Shown: piece by piece, positions 44,988 through 53,561 of the stretch
How the letters are laid out: each line of letters starts with the position of its first letter
Numbering within the stretch: the first letter of the stretch is position 1
NCBI RefSeq assembly: GCF_037893185.1
Contig: NZ_CP140772.1
Coordinates: 3,534,001 to 3,598,000 of the forward strand
Length of the DNA stretch: 64,000 bases
DNA from: Chitinophaga sp. 180180018-3
GTDB lineage: Bacteria > Bacteroidota > Bacteroidia > Chitinophagales > Chitinophagaceae
Direction: 5' to 3'
Translations under genes and position numbers: made by a program
Notes under the pieces: generated by a model
The model's database searches: none
What the model was told of the DNA's origin: nothing
The model's input: the letters and a program-made list of their open reading frames with translations, nothing else

Positions 44988-45512
44988 ATGTTATCTATAG
45001 CCATCGACATGGACGAAACCATTGCAGATCCTATCAGGAAAGCCCGGGAATGGTATTACAGGGACTACGGAAAAACATTCACCACAGAAGACCTTCATGG
45101 AAAAACCTTATCTGACGTACTTCCACCCGAACATAAGGATAAAGTAAAAGAATACCTCAACACACCGGGATTTTTCCGCGACCTGGAAATCTTTCCTCAT
45201 GCGCAGGAAGTGCTGAAAGCGCTGAATAAAAAGTATCAATTGTATATTGTATCCGCAGCAACGGAATTCCCTGCTTCACTAAAAGATAAATACGATTGGC
45301 TGCAGGAGTTTTTCCCTTTTCTGAATTGGCGTCAGTATTGTTTTTGCGGCGATAAATCCATTGTACAGGCGGATATTATGATAGATGATCTGGCTCGCAA
45401 TTTCACCAATTTCAAAGGTAAGCCATACCTGTATCATGGGCATCACAATGTACATGTAGAAGGTTATGAGCGGATATTGAACTGGGAAGATGCGGCTGTA
45501 AAGCTCCTGTAA
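44988..45512 (+). CDS. 5'(3')-deoxyribonucleotidase, NT5C type (HAD superfamily)
   Basis: 174 residues. HAD motif I DMDETIADP with nucleophile Asp7, Asp9 and Thr11; motif II in YIVSAATEFPAS; lysine and motif III in FCGDKSIVQADIMIDDLARNF. The length and IDDLARNF ending match the NT5C family, which removes phosphate from pyrimidine (deoxy)nucleoside monophosphates in the cytosol. It begins 14 bases after the hairpin element and is convergent with the ATPase gene (stops 3 bases apart). Confidence 0.88.
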   Translation: MLSIAIDMDETIADPIRKAREWYYRDYGKTFTTEDLHGKTLSDVLPPEHKDKVKEYLNTPGFFRDLEIFPHAQEVLKALNKKYQLYIVSAATEFPASLKDKYDWLQEFFPFLNWRQYCFCGDKSIVQADIMIDDLARNFTNFKGKPYLYHGHHNVHVEGYERILNWEDAAVKLL

Positions 45513-45514
45513 GG

Positions 45515-46195
45515 TTAATGCCGGATAATATGTCCGTCTTCCATTTCAATAATACGTTGGGTATGTTCTGCAAACTCCAGGTCGTGCGTAACAATAAGGA
45601 GAGTTTGCTGATATTGTGTTGCCAGCTCCTGGAAGATGTCAAAAACGATCTGTCCGTTCTTTTTATCGAGATTACCGGTAGGCTCATCTCCCATAATGAT
45701 AGCCGGGTCGTTGATCAGCGCGCGGGCAATGGCAACACGCTGTTTCTGGCCACCGGAAAGCTGATTGGCGCTCTTTAATGCAAGTTCATCGATATGCAGC
45801 GTTTTCAGTCTTTCCATTGCACGGTGTTCTACTTCCTGTTCCGAATATTTATTCAGCTTTAACCCCGGCAGCATTACATTCCGTAATACGCTGAATTCGT
45901 TTAGCAGATAATGGAACTGGAATACAAAGCCGATCTTTTCATTGCGGATGCGCGCCAGTTGCTTTTCTTTTTTATTGGTTACAAGCTCCTGCTCTATCCA
46001 CAGCTCCCCATCGTAATCCGTATCCATAGTGGAAAGTATGTACAGCAAAGTGGATTTGCCACAACCCGATTTCCCTACCACCGCTACGAATTCTCCTTTA
46101 TTGACAGACAGGCTCAGATCGTTCAGTACCGGTACTGTTACCGGATCATGAAACGATTTAGAGATATGTTTTGCCTCCAGTATAATGTTGCTCAT
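45515..46195 (-). CDS. ABC transporter ATP-binding subunit, MacB/LolD type
   Basis: 226 residues. Walker [15 protein letters not shown]-loop [12 protein letters not shown], signature [15 protein letters not shown], Walker [18 protein letters not shown] and H-loop LLIVTHD. It powers the permease encoded one base upstream and the HlyD-type adaptor before that. Together they resemble MacAB or LolCDE systems that act on periplasmic substrates by mechanotransmission rather than true import. ATG follows the permease stop almost without gap, so translation is coupled. Confidence 0.93.
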   Translation of the reverse strand: MSNIILEAKHISKSFHDPVTVPVLNDLSLSVNKGEFVAVVGKSGCGKSTLLYILSTMDTDYDGELWIEQELVTNKKEKQLARIRNEKIGFVFQFHYLLNEFSVLRNVMLPGLKLNKYSEQEVEHRAMERLKTLHIDELALKSANQLSGGQKQRVAIARALINDPAIIMGDEPTGNLDKKNGQIVFDIFQELATQYQQTLLIVTHDLEFAEHTQRIIEMEDGHIIRH

Positions 46196-46196
46196 A

Positions 46197-47459
46197 TTAT
46201 TTTCCTCTGATAATAACGACCGGGTCTACCCGGCTTGCTTTTCTGGCCGGGAAATAGCCGGCGAAATAAGTGGTAACCAGTGAAAATACTGCTCCGATCA
46301 GATAGAAGACCGGATTATAATTCACCGGAAATGTGCTGATAGTAGGCAGGGCTGCTGTTTTGAAAGGGATGTGATTGATCACCACCGACAATCCGAATCC
46401 AAGCACCAGTCCTACCAGTCCGCCGAACCAGCCGATGCTCAATGCAATCACAATAAAAATGCGGTTTACATCTGTACCCGCGAAGCCGGTTGCTTTCATG
46501 ATGGCGATGGCATCCATTTTCTCATAGATCATCATGTTCAGGATGTTATAGATCCCGAATCCGGCCACGATCAGCAGGGTAATGCCTACCGAATACGAGA
46601 TCAGCGTACGGATAAAGCTCCCTGTTTCAAATTGGGAATTGGCGGTTTGTATATCCTCTGTATCCGCCTGGAACAGGTTTGCGTATTCCCGGGCTACTGC
46701 GGGCGCCGTGTTAAGATCTTTCAGTTTGATCTGAATATCAGTGATGTAATTATTAGGCTTGCCCAGCAACTTCTGTGCGGTATTGATAGAAGCATAGCAT
46801 TGCACCTTGTCGAAGTCCTGTAAGCCCGACTGGAAATAGCCTACTACTTTGAGAGGCATAATATCGCCTCTGGACGTGGTGACCTGCACTACATCACCCG
46901 GGTCCGCCATTAGTTTCTCTGCGACGCCTTTTCCGAGGATAATGCTGTTAGGTATATTCTGCAGGTCGATGGAATTGCCGGTAACAATGTAGTCATTAAA
47001 ATGAAACAGGCGGCTCTCTTGCTGCACATCGATACCATTTACCACGCCAGTGATATCCACCGTGCCGGCATTGAAGAAAACGGGAGCGATGATCTTCGGG
47101 GCAATCCCCAGCACCCGGTCATCATGTTTCAGGTAGTCGATGATAGCCGTGCTGTTATAGATTTCCTCACGACCGGTAGCCGACTTAATGGACCTGATAA
47201 AATTATGCCCGGAATCTCCTTCCTTGGCAGCGAGGTTTACTGGCTGATGTTTGCTGGGTTTAATATCGTTGTAGATGCGAACATGTGGTGTTCTGTTTAG
47301 TATAAGACCATCCAGCAGGCCATTCAAACCACTCATGAAACTCAGTAATGCAATGAACATCGTTATGCTGAAGGTAACGCCAATAGCAGCCACCAGTGTT
47401 TGTCTCCAGCGGGCCCTCATCAGGGAAAGCGATATGCTGAAAATCAGTTTGTAGTTCAT
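46197..47459 (-). CDS. ABC permease, LolC/MacB type (FtsX family)
   Basis: 420 residues: N-terminal helix (SLMRARWRQTLVAAIGVTFSITMFIALL), a MacB periplasmic domain of about 230 residues (DRVLGIAPKIIAPVFFNAGTVDITGVVN and onward), then three C-terminal helices with the coupling segment YEKMDAIAIMKATGFAGTDV and FAGYFPARKASRVDPVVIIRGK. Its ATG overlaps the adaptor gene stop by 4 bases (ATGA). Unlike the FtsX-type genes at 28446 and 57208, this one has its ATPase and adaptor in the same operon, which is a useful contrast. Confidence 0.9.
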   Translation of the reverse strand: MNYKLIFSISLSLMRARWRQTLVAAIGVTFSITMFIALLSFMSGLNGLLDGLILNRTPHVRIYNDIKPSKHQPVNLAAKEGDSGHNFIRSIKSATGREEIYNSTAIIDYLKHDDRVLGIAPKIIAPVFFNAGTVDITGVVNGIDVQQESRLFHFNDYIVTGNSIDLQNIPNSIILGKGVAEKLMADPGDVVQVTTSRGDIMPLKVVGYFQSGLQDFDKVQCYASINTAQKLLGKPNNYITDIQIKLKDLNTAPAVAREYANLFQADTEDIQTANSQFETGSFIRTLISYSVGITLLIVAGFGIYNILNMMIYEKMDAIAIMKATGFAGTDVNRIFIVIALSIGWFGGLVGLVLGFGLSVVINHIPFKTAALPTISTFPVNYNPVFYLIGAVFSLVTTYFAGYFPARKASRVDPVVIIRGK

Positions 47460-48535
47460 GGCGCTGGTTTAATGATCACATCGGCGGCGGTTAAACCATC
47501 AACAATCTCCACCTGTTGATAATCTTTCAGCCCGGTAGTTACTTTCCTTTTTTGTTTGTTTTCCAACATTACATAGTCGCCTTCCTGCAGATAACTGCGG
47601 GGGATAGTCAATGCTTTTTCTTTTGTTTGAATAACAATATTGGCTTCCAGCGTGAGGTTAGGGTATATTACCGGAGGTTGCTTCACAAATCCTGCATCAA
47701 TGGTAAATGAGCGGGATTTTTCATTCATGATCGGATAGATCTTTTCAACAACCGCTTCAAATGCCCGCCCGCGGTAGCTGTCGAGCGTAACGAATACCGG
47801 CTGCCCGACACGGATACGCGCAATATCGTATTCATCGGCCTGCAGCTCCAGGTAAAAATGGTGAGCATCACCAATTACAGCCAACGGAGTTTGTGTATTC
47901 GCCATTTCCCCGGTCTTTTTAGCGATACTGTATACCTTTCCATCGATGTCGCTGCGTATCACATAATCGTTTCGTTGGGTAGTGCTGATCTGCAGGCTTT
48001 TACCGGATTGCTTTTCGGCAAAGCGCAGTTGCTTTTGCAGATCTCTGTACTTATAGATGGTGGTGTTATAAGCGGTTTGCGAGTTTTCAAATGCCAGTCG
48101 CGCCTGTTCCAACTGTTGCTCGCTTCCGATACGCTGCTCCCATAGCCTGCGTTGCCGGGCCAGTAACAGGGAATCATTGCTAAGTTTAAGCTGTGCCATA
48201 TTAACGCTTACCCTCCCTTCATCCAGTTTCTCAGCGTTGGCGTTCACCGCATTATAGGAAGCTGCCAGCGCAGCATTTTCCGCACTAAGCCGGGCCGTTT
48301 CATTGAGTATATAAATAATGGGATCGTTCGCCCGGACTGTATCGCCTTCCTTAACCGGTATGCTGACGATAACACCATTCACTTTGGGGAACACCTGGTA
48401 TTGATGTCGGCTTTTTACAATGCCGGAAGCATAAACAGATTCGGTAATTTTGCCGACTGCCGGATGTGTCTTTTCTGATCTACTCTTGCAGGAAGATAAT
48501 AATGAGAGTAGCAATAAGAATTTAATGGCCTTCAT
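47456..48535 (-). CDS. HlyD/MacA-type periplasmic adaptor, lipoprotein
   Basis: 359 residues. Lipobox LLSSC (Cys16). Membrane-fusion architecture: beta-barrel and lipoyl half (VSIPVKEGDTVRANDPIIYI), long coiled-coil hairpin (about 75-165, rich in LEQARLAFENSQTAYN), second lipoyl half (YVIRSDIDGKVYSIAKKTGEMANTQTPLAVIGD) and C-terminal barrel. It bridges the inner-membrane permease and an outer-membrane channel not encoded here. It is the first gene of the operon and overlaps the permease by 4 bases. Confidence 0.9.
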   Translation of the reverse strand: MKAIKFLLLLSLLSSCKSRSEKTHPAVGKITESVYASGIVKSRHQYQVFPKVNGVIVSIPVKEGDTVRANDPIIYILNETARLSAENAALAASYNAVNANAEKLDEGRVSVNMAQLKLSNDSLLLARQRRLWEQRIGSEQQLEQARLAFENSQTAYNTTIYKYRDLQKQLRFAEKQSGKSLQISTTQRNDYVIRSDIDGKVYSIAKKTGEMANTQTPLAVIGDAHHFYLELQADEYDIARIRVGQPVFVTLDSYRGRAFEAVVEKIYPIMNEKSRSFTIDAGFVKQPPVIYPNLTLEANIVIQTKEKALTIPRSYLQEGDYVMLENKQKRKVTTGLKDYQQVEIVDGLTAADVIIKPAP

Positions 48536-48583
48536 GCGATCTTTTTTCCGCCTGCATTAGCCGGCAGTGCTTCATGATTTTGT

Positions 48584-48614
48584 TAAATTTACGCCATCAT
48601 TCATAAACAATCAA
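48584..48614 (-). promoter_or_regulatory. probable promoter of the MacA/MacB-like operon
   Basis: Minus strand TTG (48614-48612), 20-base spacer, TAAATTTA (48591-48584). The pattern fits the Bacteroidota TTG-N20-TAnnTTT(G) form except for the last base. It lies about 50 bases before the adaptor ATG. Confidence 0.45.
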
Positions 48615-48638
48615 TGATACTAATCATTCTTTTCGAAG

Positions 48639-49112
48639 ATGAAATCAATATCTTCGGGGCCAAATATGCAGGAATATATGGAAACAACATTAGCACCGGA
48701 GATAGAACAAAGAGTCAGAGAGAGTTTTAGCAGACAACGGTTAATGGCTTTGTATGAAGCAACGATAACCGGTATGGGGAAAGGATATTTTGAGATCAGT
48801 ATGCCCCCTTCGGAGCTGTTACTGCGGCCCTCGGGCATTTTCCAGGGAGGTGTTATTGCGGGTGTGGCAGATACGGTGGCAGGTTATTGCGCCAGCACGA
48901 TTCCGGTGGAAGATCCTTATTTTGTGACGGTAGAATTCAAGATCAATTTTCTGCATCAGGCAAAAGGTGAGCTGTTGATTGGCCGTGGTAAAGCAATTAA
49001 AGCCGGATCTACACTAACAATAGTACAAACTGATATATACACCCGGACCGCCGGAGAAGAAACGCATGTGGCTACGGCGCTGGTAACGATGATGAGGGTC
49101 AGGAAGCGGTAA
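48639..49112 (+). CDS. PaaI-family hotdog thioesterase
   Basis: 157 residues (an alternative ATG at 48666, MQEYMETTL, may be the true start). Hotdog fold with the long helix FQGGVIAGVADTVAGYCAST carrying the catalytic Gly/Asp pattern, then TVEFKINFLHQAKGELLIGRGKAIKAG. Members cleave small acyl-CoA thioesters such as phenylacetyl-CoA. No phenylacetate genes are nearby. It is divergent from the MacA-like operon. Directly behind its stop begins a remnant resembling a PNPOx protein. Confidence 0.87.
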   Translation: MKSISSGPNMQEYMETTLAPEIEQRVRESFSRQRLMALYEATITGMGKGYFEISMPPSELLLRPSGIFQGGVIAGVADTVAGYCASTIPVEDPYFVTVEFKINFLHQAKGELLIGRGKAIKAGSTLTIVQTDIYTRTAGEETHVATALVTMMRVRKR

Positions 49113-49248
49113 GGCCCGTACGATATTGCCGGATCATGAGGAATGGGCAACATTGCAGACATTGTTTCCGGATACGCTGCCGGCTATACGACAGATTATT
49201 GTGGCTGATGCTATTATACCGGCACCCGCCGCACAGCACGCTGTTTGA
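49096..49248 (+). pseudogene. fragment resembling a pyridoxamine-phosphate-oxidase-like protein
   Basis: A start-less frame after TGA at 49093 that reads GKARTILPDHEEWATLQTLF, then PAIRQIIVADAI. The pattern ...ar.l.....W..L...F....R.IIv.d matches the middle of PNPOx-like flavoproteins of the small family found in Bacteroidota, where it is normally followed by SCGYGVP; that motif is absent here. The last part overlaps the HxlR gene. Short and judged by eye. Confidence 0.35.
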
Positions 49249-49603
49249 CAACCTGCCGGTGTTGTTGTCCCCATCTTCTTAAAGCCTCTATTACTTCGTA
49301 CAACGTTTCGCTGTAGGTTGTTAGCCGGTATTCCACTGTTGCAGGTGTGGTGTTTAATACGCGGCGTTCCGCAAAACCGTTCAGCTCCAGTTCTTTCAGT
49401 TCATGCGATAATACCCTGGCTGAAATCCCATTCAGCTTACGTTGCAGCTCATTAAAACGCATCGGGCCATCGATCAGGGCGGCAATAATTCGCAATTTCC
49501 ATTTCCCACCAATGGCATACAAAGCGTCATCTACCGAGTGGATCCTGGAGGAACACTCTTTCTCAGTAAGTTTATTGCTGTTCTCAGCTGTTGTGTATTG
49601 CAT
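49214..49603 (-). CDS. HxlR-family transcriptional regulator
   Basis: 129 residues. HxlR winged helix: CSSRIHSVDDALYAIGGKWKLRIIAALIDG, MRFNELQRKLNGISARVLSHELKELELNGFAERRV, YRLTTYSETLYEVIEALRRWGQQH. A cysteine before the domain could sense thiol-reactive agents as in several HxlR members. Two similar 14-base sites lie upstream (49669-49700). The target is unclear because the nearest rightward gene is 234 bases away, so autoregulation is most likely. Confidence 0.88.
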   Translation of the reverse strand: MQYTTAENSNKLTEKECSSRIHSVDDALYAIGGKWKLRIIAALIDGPMRFNELQRKLNGISARVLSHELKELELNGFAERRVLNTTPATVEYRLTTYSETLYEVIEALRRWGQQHRQVVKQRAVRRVPV

Positions 49604-49668
49604 AAGCAGATGCTAACTTTTTGATAGCAAAGATAGCCCGTTTCCGCAGGCGGTTATAGCAGATGCGA

Positions 49669-49700
49669 TTACCTGCAAGTAAGCAGTAACCTGGAGGTAA
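49669..49700. promoter_or_regulatory. paired candidate HxlR sites
   Basis: TTACCTGCAAGTAA (49669-49682) and TAACCTGGAGGTAA (49687-49700) differ at three bases, have partial dyad symmetry and start 18 bp apart, upstream of the hxlR-type gene. The TTAC-N6-GTAA form is like known HxlR-type sites. Confidence 0.4.
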
Positions 49701-49786
49701 GCGCTATTACAGGACTTTTTTCTTGTTAAATCAAAGGTCATGATCTGCTACGCAATAGATATGCGCAGTAAAAAAAACAAAATAAA

Positions 49787-49818
49787 TTTTTATTTATGTA
49801 GTCAACTACGTAGTTTTA
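49787..49818 (+). promoter_or_regulatory. candidate promoter with MarR-type operator
   Basis: TTTT (49787-49790), 20-base spacer, TAGTTTTA (49811-49818). The spacer holds GTAGT-CA-ACTAC (49798-49809), immediately followed by GTAGTT, so that AACTACGTAGTT (49804-49815) is itself a palindrome. The MarR gene two genes down is a plausible binder. Confidence 0.45.
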
Positions 49819-49836
49819 TACAATAAATGTATATAG

Positions 49837-50337
49837 ATGAGTGTAAATGTAGATTTAAAAAGAATTTATAATGATCAGTGCAAAGCTGTAGTAGACCTGA
49901 TACTGCCTATACAGCAGCAGGAATTCAATGTACCTGTTACGCTGGCCGACCAGCCCGATCTGCTGGACATAGAGAAAAACTATCATCAGACGGGTGGCGG
50001 CTTCTGGGGAGCTTTCGTAGACGGACAGCTGGCGGGTACCATCGCGCTTATCCATATCGCGTCGCATAGTGGTGCTATCCGCAAAATGTTTGTCAGGAAA
50101 GAGTTCCGGGGCAAAGAGCTGAGCCTGGCACAACGGCTGCTGGATCATCTTGTGGCGCATTCCAGGCAAACAGGAATAACGGATATCTACCTGGGAACGG
50201 TTGACAGTATGGCGGCTGCTCATCGGTTCTATGAAAGGAATCAGTTCAGGAAAATCAAAAAAACAGATCTACCTTCCTATTTTCCACTTATGCATGTAGA
50301 TACTGTTTTCTATCATCTGCACCTGAAAAATGAATAG
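49837..50337 (+). CDS. GNAT-family N-acetyltransferase
   Basis: 166 residues with the GNAT core: GGFWGAFVDGQLAGTIALIHI (strands 2-3), AIRKMFVRKEFRGKELSLAQRLLDHLV (acetyl-CoA loop, in which RGKEL replaces the usual RGxGxG/A), DIYLGTVDSMAAAHRFYERNQF. Substrate unknown. It overlaps the downstream MarR gene by 8 bases (ATGAATAG), so the two are a coupled pair, as in some drug- or stress-response cassettes where the acetyltransferase inactivates the inducer. Confidence 0.83.
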   Translation: MSVNVDLKRIYNDQCKAVVDLILPIQQQEFNVPVTLADQPDLLDIEKNYHQTGGGFWGAFVDGQLAGTIALIHIASHSGAIRKMFVRKEFRGKELSLAQRLLDHLVAHSRQTGITDIYLGTVDSMAAAHRFYERNQFRKIKKTDLPSYFPLMHVDTVFYHLHLKNE

Positions 50338-50812
50338 TGATATGACCAATGTAATCGAAGCATCCGGTATACTGGCTATTGCCACGCGGCTACAGCGTTT
50401 GAGTGACCAGCTACGGAAAGACGGGCTGCTGATTTATAAGGCTAATGGTATTGACTTTGAGCCAAAGTGGTTTCCGGTGATTTATACGCTTCATCATAAA
50501 CCCCTACTCAGTGTGGTGGAAATAGCAGCCGAGATTGGTTACGCTCACCCTTCTACCATCAGTCTGCTGAAGGAGCTGGAAAAGCAAAAGCTCATCCGTT
50601 CCAGGAAAGACAAGCTGGATGAGCGGAAACGTTTGATAGTATTGACGGAGAAAGGAAAAGACCTGGTATTGCAAATGCAACCGGTGTGGAAGAAAATGGA
50701 AGCAGCGCTGAGCGCGTTAACAGATACGAAGCACAACCTGATGAAAGCTATAGAACAGGCAGAGGCCGGGTTGCGCGTACAGAGTTTTTATGAACGGGCA
50801 CTGCAATTGTGA
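50330..50812 (+). CDS. MarR-family transcriptional regulator
   Basis: 160 residues. Winged helix LSVVEIAAEIGYAHPSTISLLKELEKQKLIRSRKDKLDERKRLIVLTEKG with long dimerisation helices before and after. No cysteine near the N-terminus like the OhrR at 14116, so it is a different type. It is coupled to the acetyltransferase gene and may control it through the GTAGT palindromes at 49798-49815. Its stop abuts the convergent stop of the next gene. Confidence 0.85.
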   Translation: MNSDMTNVIEASGILAIATRLQRLSDQLRKDGLLIYKANGIDFEPKWFPVIYTLHHKPLLSVVEIAAEIGYAHPSTISLLKELEKQKLIRSRKDKLDERKRLIVLTEKGKDLVLQMQPVWKKMEAALSALTDTKHNLMKAIEQAEAGLRVQSFYERALQL

Positions 50813-51424
50813 TCATTCAGACAATAAGCCTTTTACCAATGCCTTCCATTGCAAATTGGCGATACTGGAAACACCAGATGCTGCTGCATTCCGGACCTTA
50901 TCACCAGCATGGGTGGCCTGCGTATTGGGTAATTCATTGCGCCCGAAAACGGCTGCAGTTACCCATACCCCGTTCCTGACCAACGCAAAGGTACTGCTGG
51001 CTTCTTTACGCAGAAAATGTGCGATGCCTGCGCTCTTCTGTATCGGATGTTCTGATGGCCGTGCCCGGATAAAAAACACTTCCTGATGTGGATTCAGCAT
51101 CACATGTTCCTTCTGTTCTATCTTCACCCAGTCGAACCCCAGGCCAGCCTTTGTACCGGGCCCGGCAATGTCGATCCTGATATACATACCGGTTTCTGCA
51201 AGTCCCGTTGCGGGCTTGCCTGCCAGGTCGGTCAGCTGAAAAGCAGCGGGTAACAAACCATCACTCATAGTTGCCCAGCTATTCACATTCACCAGCCGTT
51301 CCATGACAACTTTAAAAAACACAGCTGCCTCTTCTTCCTGTGTTAATTCCCTGCTTTCCAAAATGTTAGTTGCTTCCCCTGTGTATTGCGCCGGAATGAA
51401 CGGCGATGCAATATTCTCGGCCAT
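50813..51424 (-). CDS. conserved-looking protein of unknown function
   Basis: 203 residues from MAENIASPF (an upstream in-frame start would add 19). I do not recognise a family. Charged and mixed alpha/beta, no signal peptide or membrane helix, no cysteine. Notable stretches are GFDWVKIEQKEHVMLNPHQEVFFIRARPSEHPI and FALVRNGVWVTAAVFGRNELPN. Codon use is like the neighbours. It is convergent with the MarR gene (stops adjacent) and divergent from the lipoprotein gene at 51611. Confidence 0.7.
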   Translation of the reverse strand: MAENIASPFIPAQYTGEATNILESRELTQEEEAAVFFKVVMERLVNVNSWATMSDGLLPAAFQLTDLAGKPATGLAETGMYIRIDIAGPGTKAGLGFDWVKIEQKEHVMLNPHQEVFFIRARPSEHPIQKSAGIAHFLRKEASSTFALVRNGVWVTAAVFGRNELPNTQATHAGDKVRNAAASGVSSIANLQWKALVKGLLSE

Positions 51425-51471
51425 GACGATTCTTTTTACTGGTGATAAAATACCGTTGAACATCAAAAAAG

Positions 51472-51502
51472 CTTGCTGCAAGGCTATATTGCGCTACCTT
51501 TG
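51472..51502 (+). promoter_or_regulatory. promoter of the small lipoprotein gene
   Basis: TTG (51473-51475), 19-base spacer and TACCTTTG (51495-51502), an exact Bacteroidota -7 consensus. Predicts a leader of about 100 bases before the ATG at 51611. Confidence 0.6.
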
Positions 51503-51610
51503 AGTAAAATAAACCGGACTACGCATGCTGATTCGGACCAGGTAACCATCGGGGATATAACATTCCTGCAATAATAAAATCCGGATCGATTTACTGTAAA
51601 GATACACGAT

Positions 51611-52027
51611 ATGAGCCACCTATACGCATTCGTACTTGCATTCATAATTAACCTTGGCTGTACCAACCTGCCCTCAGAGCAGAACAACGGTAATATCGCC
51701 GGCAAATGGATGCCGGTAAGGTCGGTTATGAGCGCGACAGAAAACGGCGAAAAATCGTACGAGAAAACGGATACCTCATTTAGCTCCATTGATCTGATGC
51801 ACTTTAAACCAAACGGAGAACTGGAAGACGGAGGCCAACGATATGAAGGTTATACTTATAACAGACAAACCAAAGAGTTGACGCTTCATGAATCTAATGG
51901 TGATGGTATCACCTTTCTGGTGCGTACCCTTACTTCCCAACAGATGATAATTGTCCGGGAAGATGAGGAACAATATAACAATAAACGCCGCCACATGAAA
52001 CTCGAAATCTATTTCAAAAAGAGATAG
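51611..52027 (+). CDS. small lipocalin-like lipoprotein, function unknown
   Basis: 138 residues. Short signal with lipobox INLGC (Cys17). NIAGKWMPVRS near the start and alternating strands to the end (MHFKPNGELEDGGQRYEGYTYNRQTKELTLHE) give the look of the lipocalin-like/DUF family of small Bacteroidota lipoproteins. Single gene with its own promoter and a shared terminator. Role not known. Confidence 0.75.
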   Translation: MSHLYAFVLAFIINLGCTNLPSEQNNGNIAGKWMPVRSVMSATENGEKSYEKTDTSFSSIDLMHFKPNGELEDGGQRYEGYTYNRQTKELTLHESNGDGITFLVRTLTSQQMIIVREDEEQYNNKRRHMKLEIYFKKR

Positions 52028-52034
52028 CTATTTC

Positions 52035-52067
52035 AATACCGGGAACATGGTAAATGTTCCCGGTATT
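52035..52067. terminator. bidirectional terminator between lipoprotein and SusD genes
   Basis: 14-bp perfect stem AATACCGGGAACAT / ATGTTCCCGGTATT with loop GGTAA, followed by TTTG on the plus strand and preceded by a less T-rich run on the minus strand. Serves both convergent genes. Confidence 0.8.
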
Positions 52068-52076
52068 TTGTTACTA

Positions 52077-53549
52077 TCATGGATTCTGCGGGAAATTAAC
52101 CGGATCATTATGAATATCAATTTCGCTCTGCGGAATGGGAAACAGCAACCGGGCAGGTGTTAGTACCGGTGAAGCCAGGTTGTACTCATTCTTCAGATGC
52201 GCCTGCATGATCGCCAATCCTTTGGTATAACGGATCAGATCAAACCAGCGGTTGTTCTCAAATGCCAGCTCTACTCTCCTTTCAGCAAACACCGCGTCGC
52301 GGAACGACGACTGATCAGGAAGATCCACCGGTCGTTTATCCGCCAGTCCTGCCCTTTGCCTTACCTGATTCAGAAAATAAAATGCGGTGCCCGAGCCGGT
52401 AGCAGCGCTGTAGCCTTGTTCATTGAGCGCTTCGGCCTGCAGTAAAAGGATATCGGCATAACGCAGTACGGGAAAGCTGCTGCCTCCATCGCCGGTAGCC
52501 CCGGGTGGATCCAGGTATTTTTTCACATAATTGCCCGGCTGCTTCGTAGCTGCATCGCGGTACGATACCGTATCCATAGAGGCAGGCAGGCGCTTGTCGC
52601 CCCCTTCATAGGCAGCCACCATATCATGTGTGGGCCGGTTGTTATTGGATCCCCCATAGGCGACACCGTTATAGTAGAAAGAAAACGGCACCATATCAGT
52701 GAAATAAGTATTGCCTTCAGAAGGACTTAACCCTTTCTTAAATCGTACTGTAAACAGGATTTCGCTGTTGACGGCGTTTGCCGGATTAAACAACGCGGCA
52801 TAATCTGTCAGCAACGTATATCCGTTCACGTTTTTGAGTGAGGCACTGGCCTCCGCCCATTTCTTTTCTGTAACATATACTTTACCCAGCAAACCATTGG
52901 CGGAGCCGGCAGTCACCCTTCCGTAATCATTAGCATTCGTATATACTGCAGGCAGCAAGCCTGCTGCGGCCTGCAGGTCTTTTTCGATCTGGGCATATAT
53001 TTCCGTCACGTCATTGCGCTTGTCTTTCAACGCTTCTGTAGTGGTTTCTGTTTTGATTACCAGCGGTACTTTGCCGTACAACCGCACCAGGTCGAAATAC
53101 GTAAATGCTCTCAGGAAAAGGGCCTCTCCTTTGAATTGTTTTTTTGACGAATCGGGTATGGCGGCAGCATCTATCTGGTCCAGTACGGCATTGGCCCTGG
53201 AGATGGTTACATACCCTCCCGCATATACGTCGGTCAGGAACGGATTGGTGGTGGTTTCCGTGAAAAGGTCTATCTGAGAAGCAACTCCGCCCAATGCGCC
53301 TCTATCCAGTATATCTGTGTTATCGCTTCTTACTTCCATCAGGTAATAGGCAGATTTACCATAGCTACGGGCATTCTGTAATCCGTCGTAAATAGCATTT
53401 ACACCCTGCTGGAAATCGCTGGTGGTTTTAAAGAACGTGGCAGTGGTTTGATTGGATACCGGAGCCAGGTTAATGAAATCCTTGCTGCAGGAAGATATTA
53501 CTGTTACCAGCCACAAGCCTGCTATTGCTTTTGTGATATGTGTAGTCAT
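52077..53549 (-). CDS. SusD/RagB-type lipoprotein (second pair)
   Basis: 490 residues; lipobox VISSC (Cys21). SusD features: DFINLAPVSNQTTATFFKTTSDFQQGVNAIYDG, KKQFKGEALFLRAFTYFDLVRLYGKVPLV, FPVLRYADILLLQAEALNEQ, LNQVRQRAGLADKR and FAERRVELAFENNRWFDLIRYTKG. It binds the nutrient carried by the SusC protein encoded 12 bases upstream. No glycoside hydrolase, sulfatase or peptidase accompanies the pair, so the ligand cannot be inferred. Confidence 0.95.
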   Translation of the reverse strand: MTTHITKAIAGLWLVTVISSCSKDFINLAPVSNQTTATFFKTTSDFQQGVNAIYDGLQNARSYGKSAYYLMEVRSDNTDILDRGALGGVASQIDLFTETTTNPFLTDVYAGGYVTISRANAVLDQIDAAAIPDSSKKQFKGEALFLRAFTYFDLVRLYGKVPLVIKTETTTEALKDKRNDVTEIYAQIEKDLQAAAGLLPAVYTNANDYGRVTAGSANGLLGKVYVTEKKWAEASASLKNVNGYTLLTDYAALFNPANAVNSEILFTVRFKKGLSPSEGNTYFTDMVPFSFYYNGVAYGGSNNNRPTHDMVAAYEGGDKRLPASMDTVSYRDAATKQPGNYVKKYLDPPGATGDGGSSFPVLRYADILLLQAEALNEQGYSAATGSGTAFYFLNQVRQRAGLADKRPVDLPDQSSFRDAVFAERRVELAFENNRWFDLIRYTKGLAIMQAHLKNEYNLASPVLTPARLLFPIPQSEIDIHNDPVNFPQNP

Positions 53550-53561
53550 CAGTTCCTGGTT

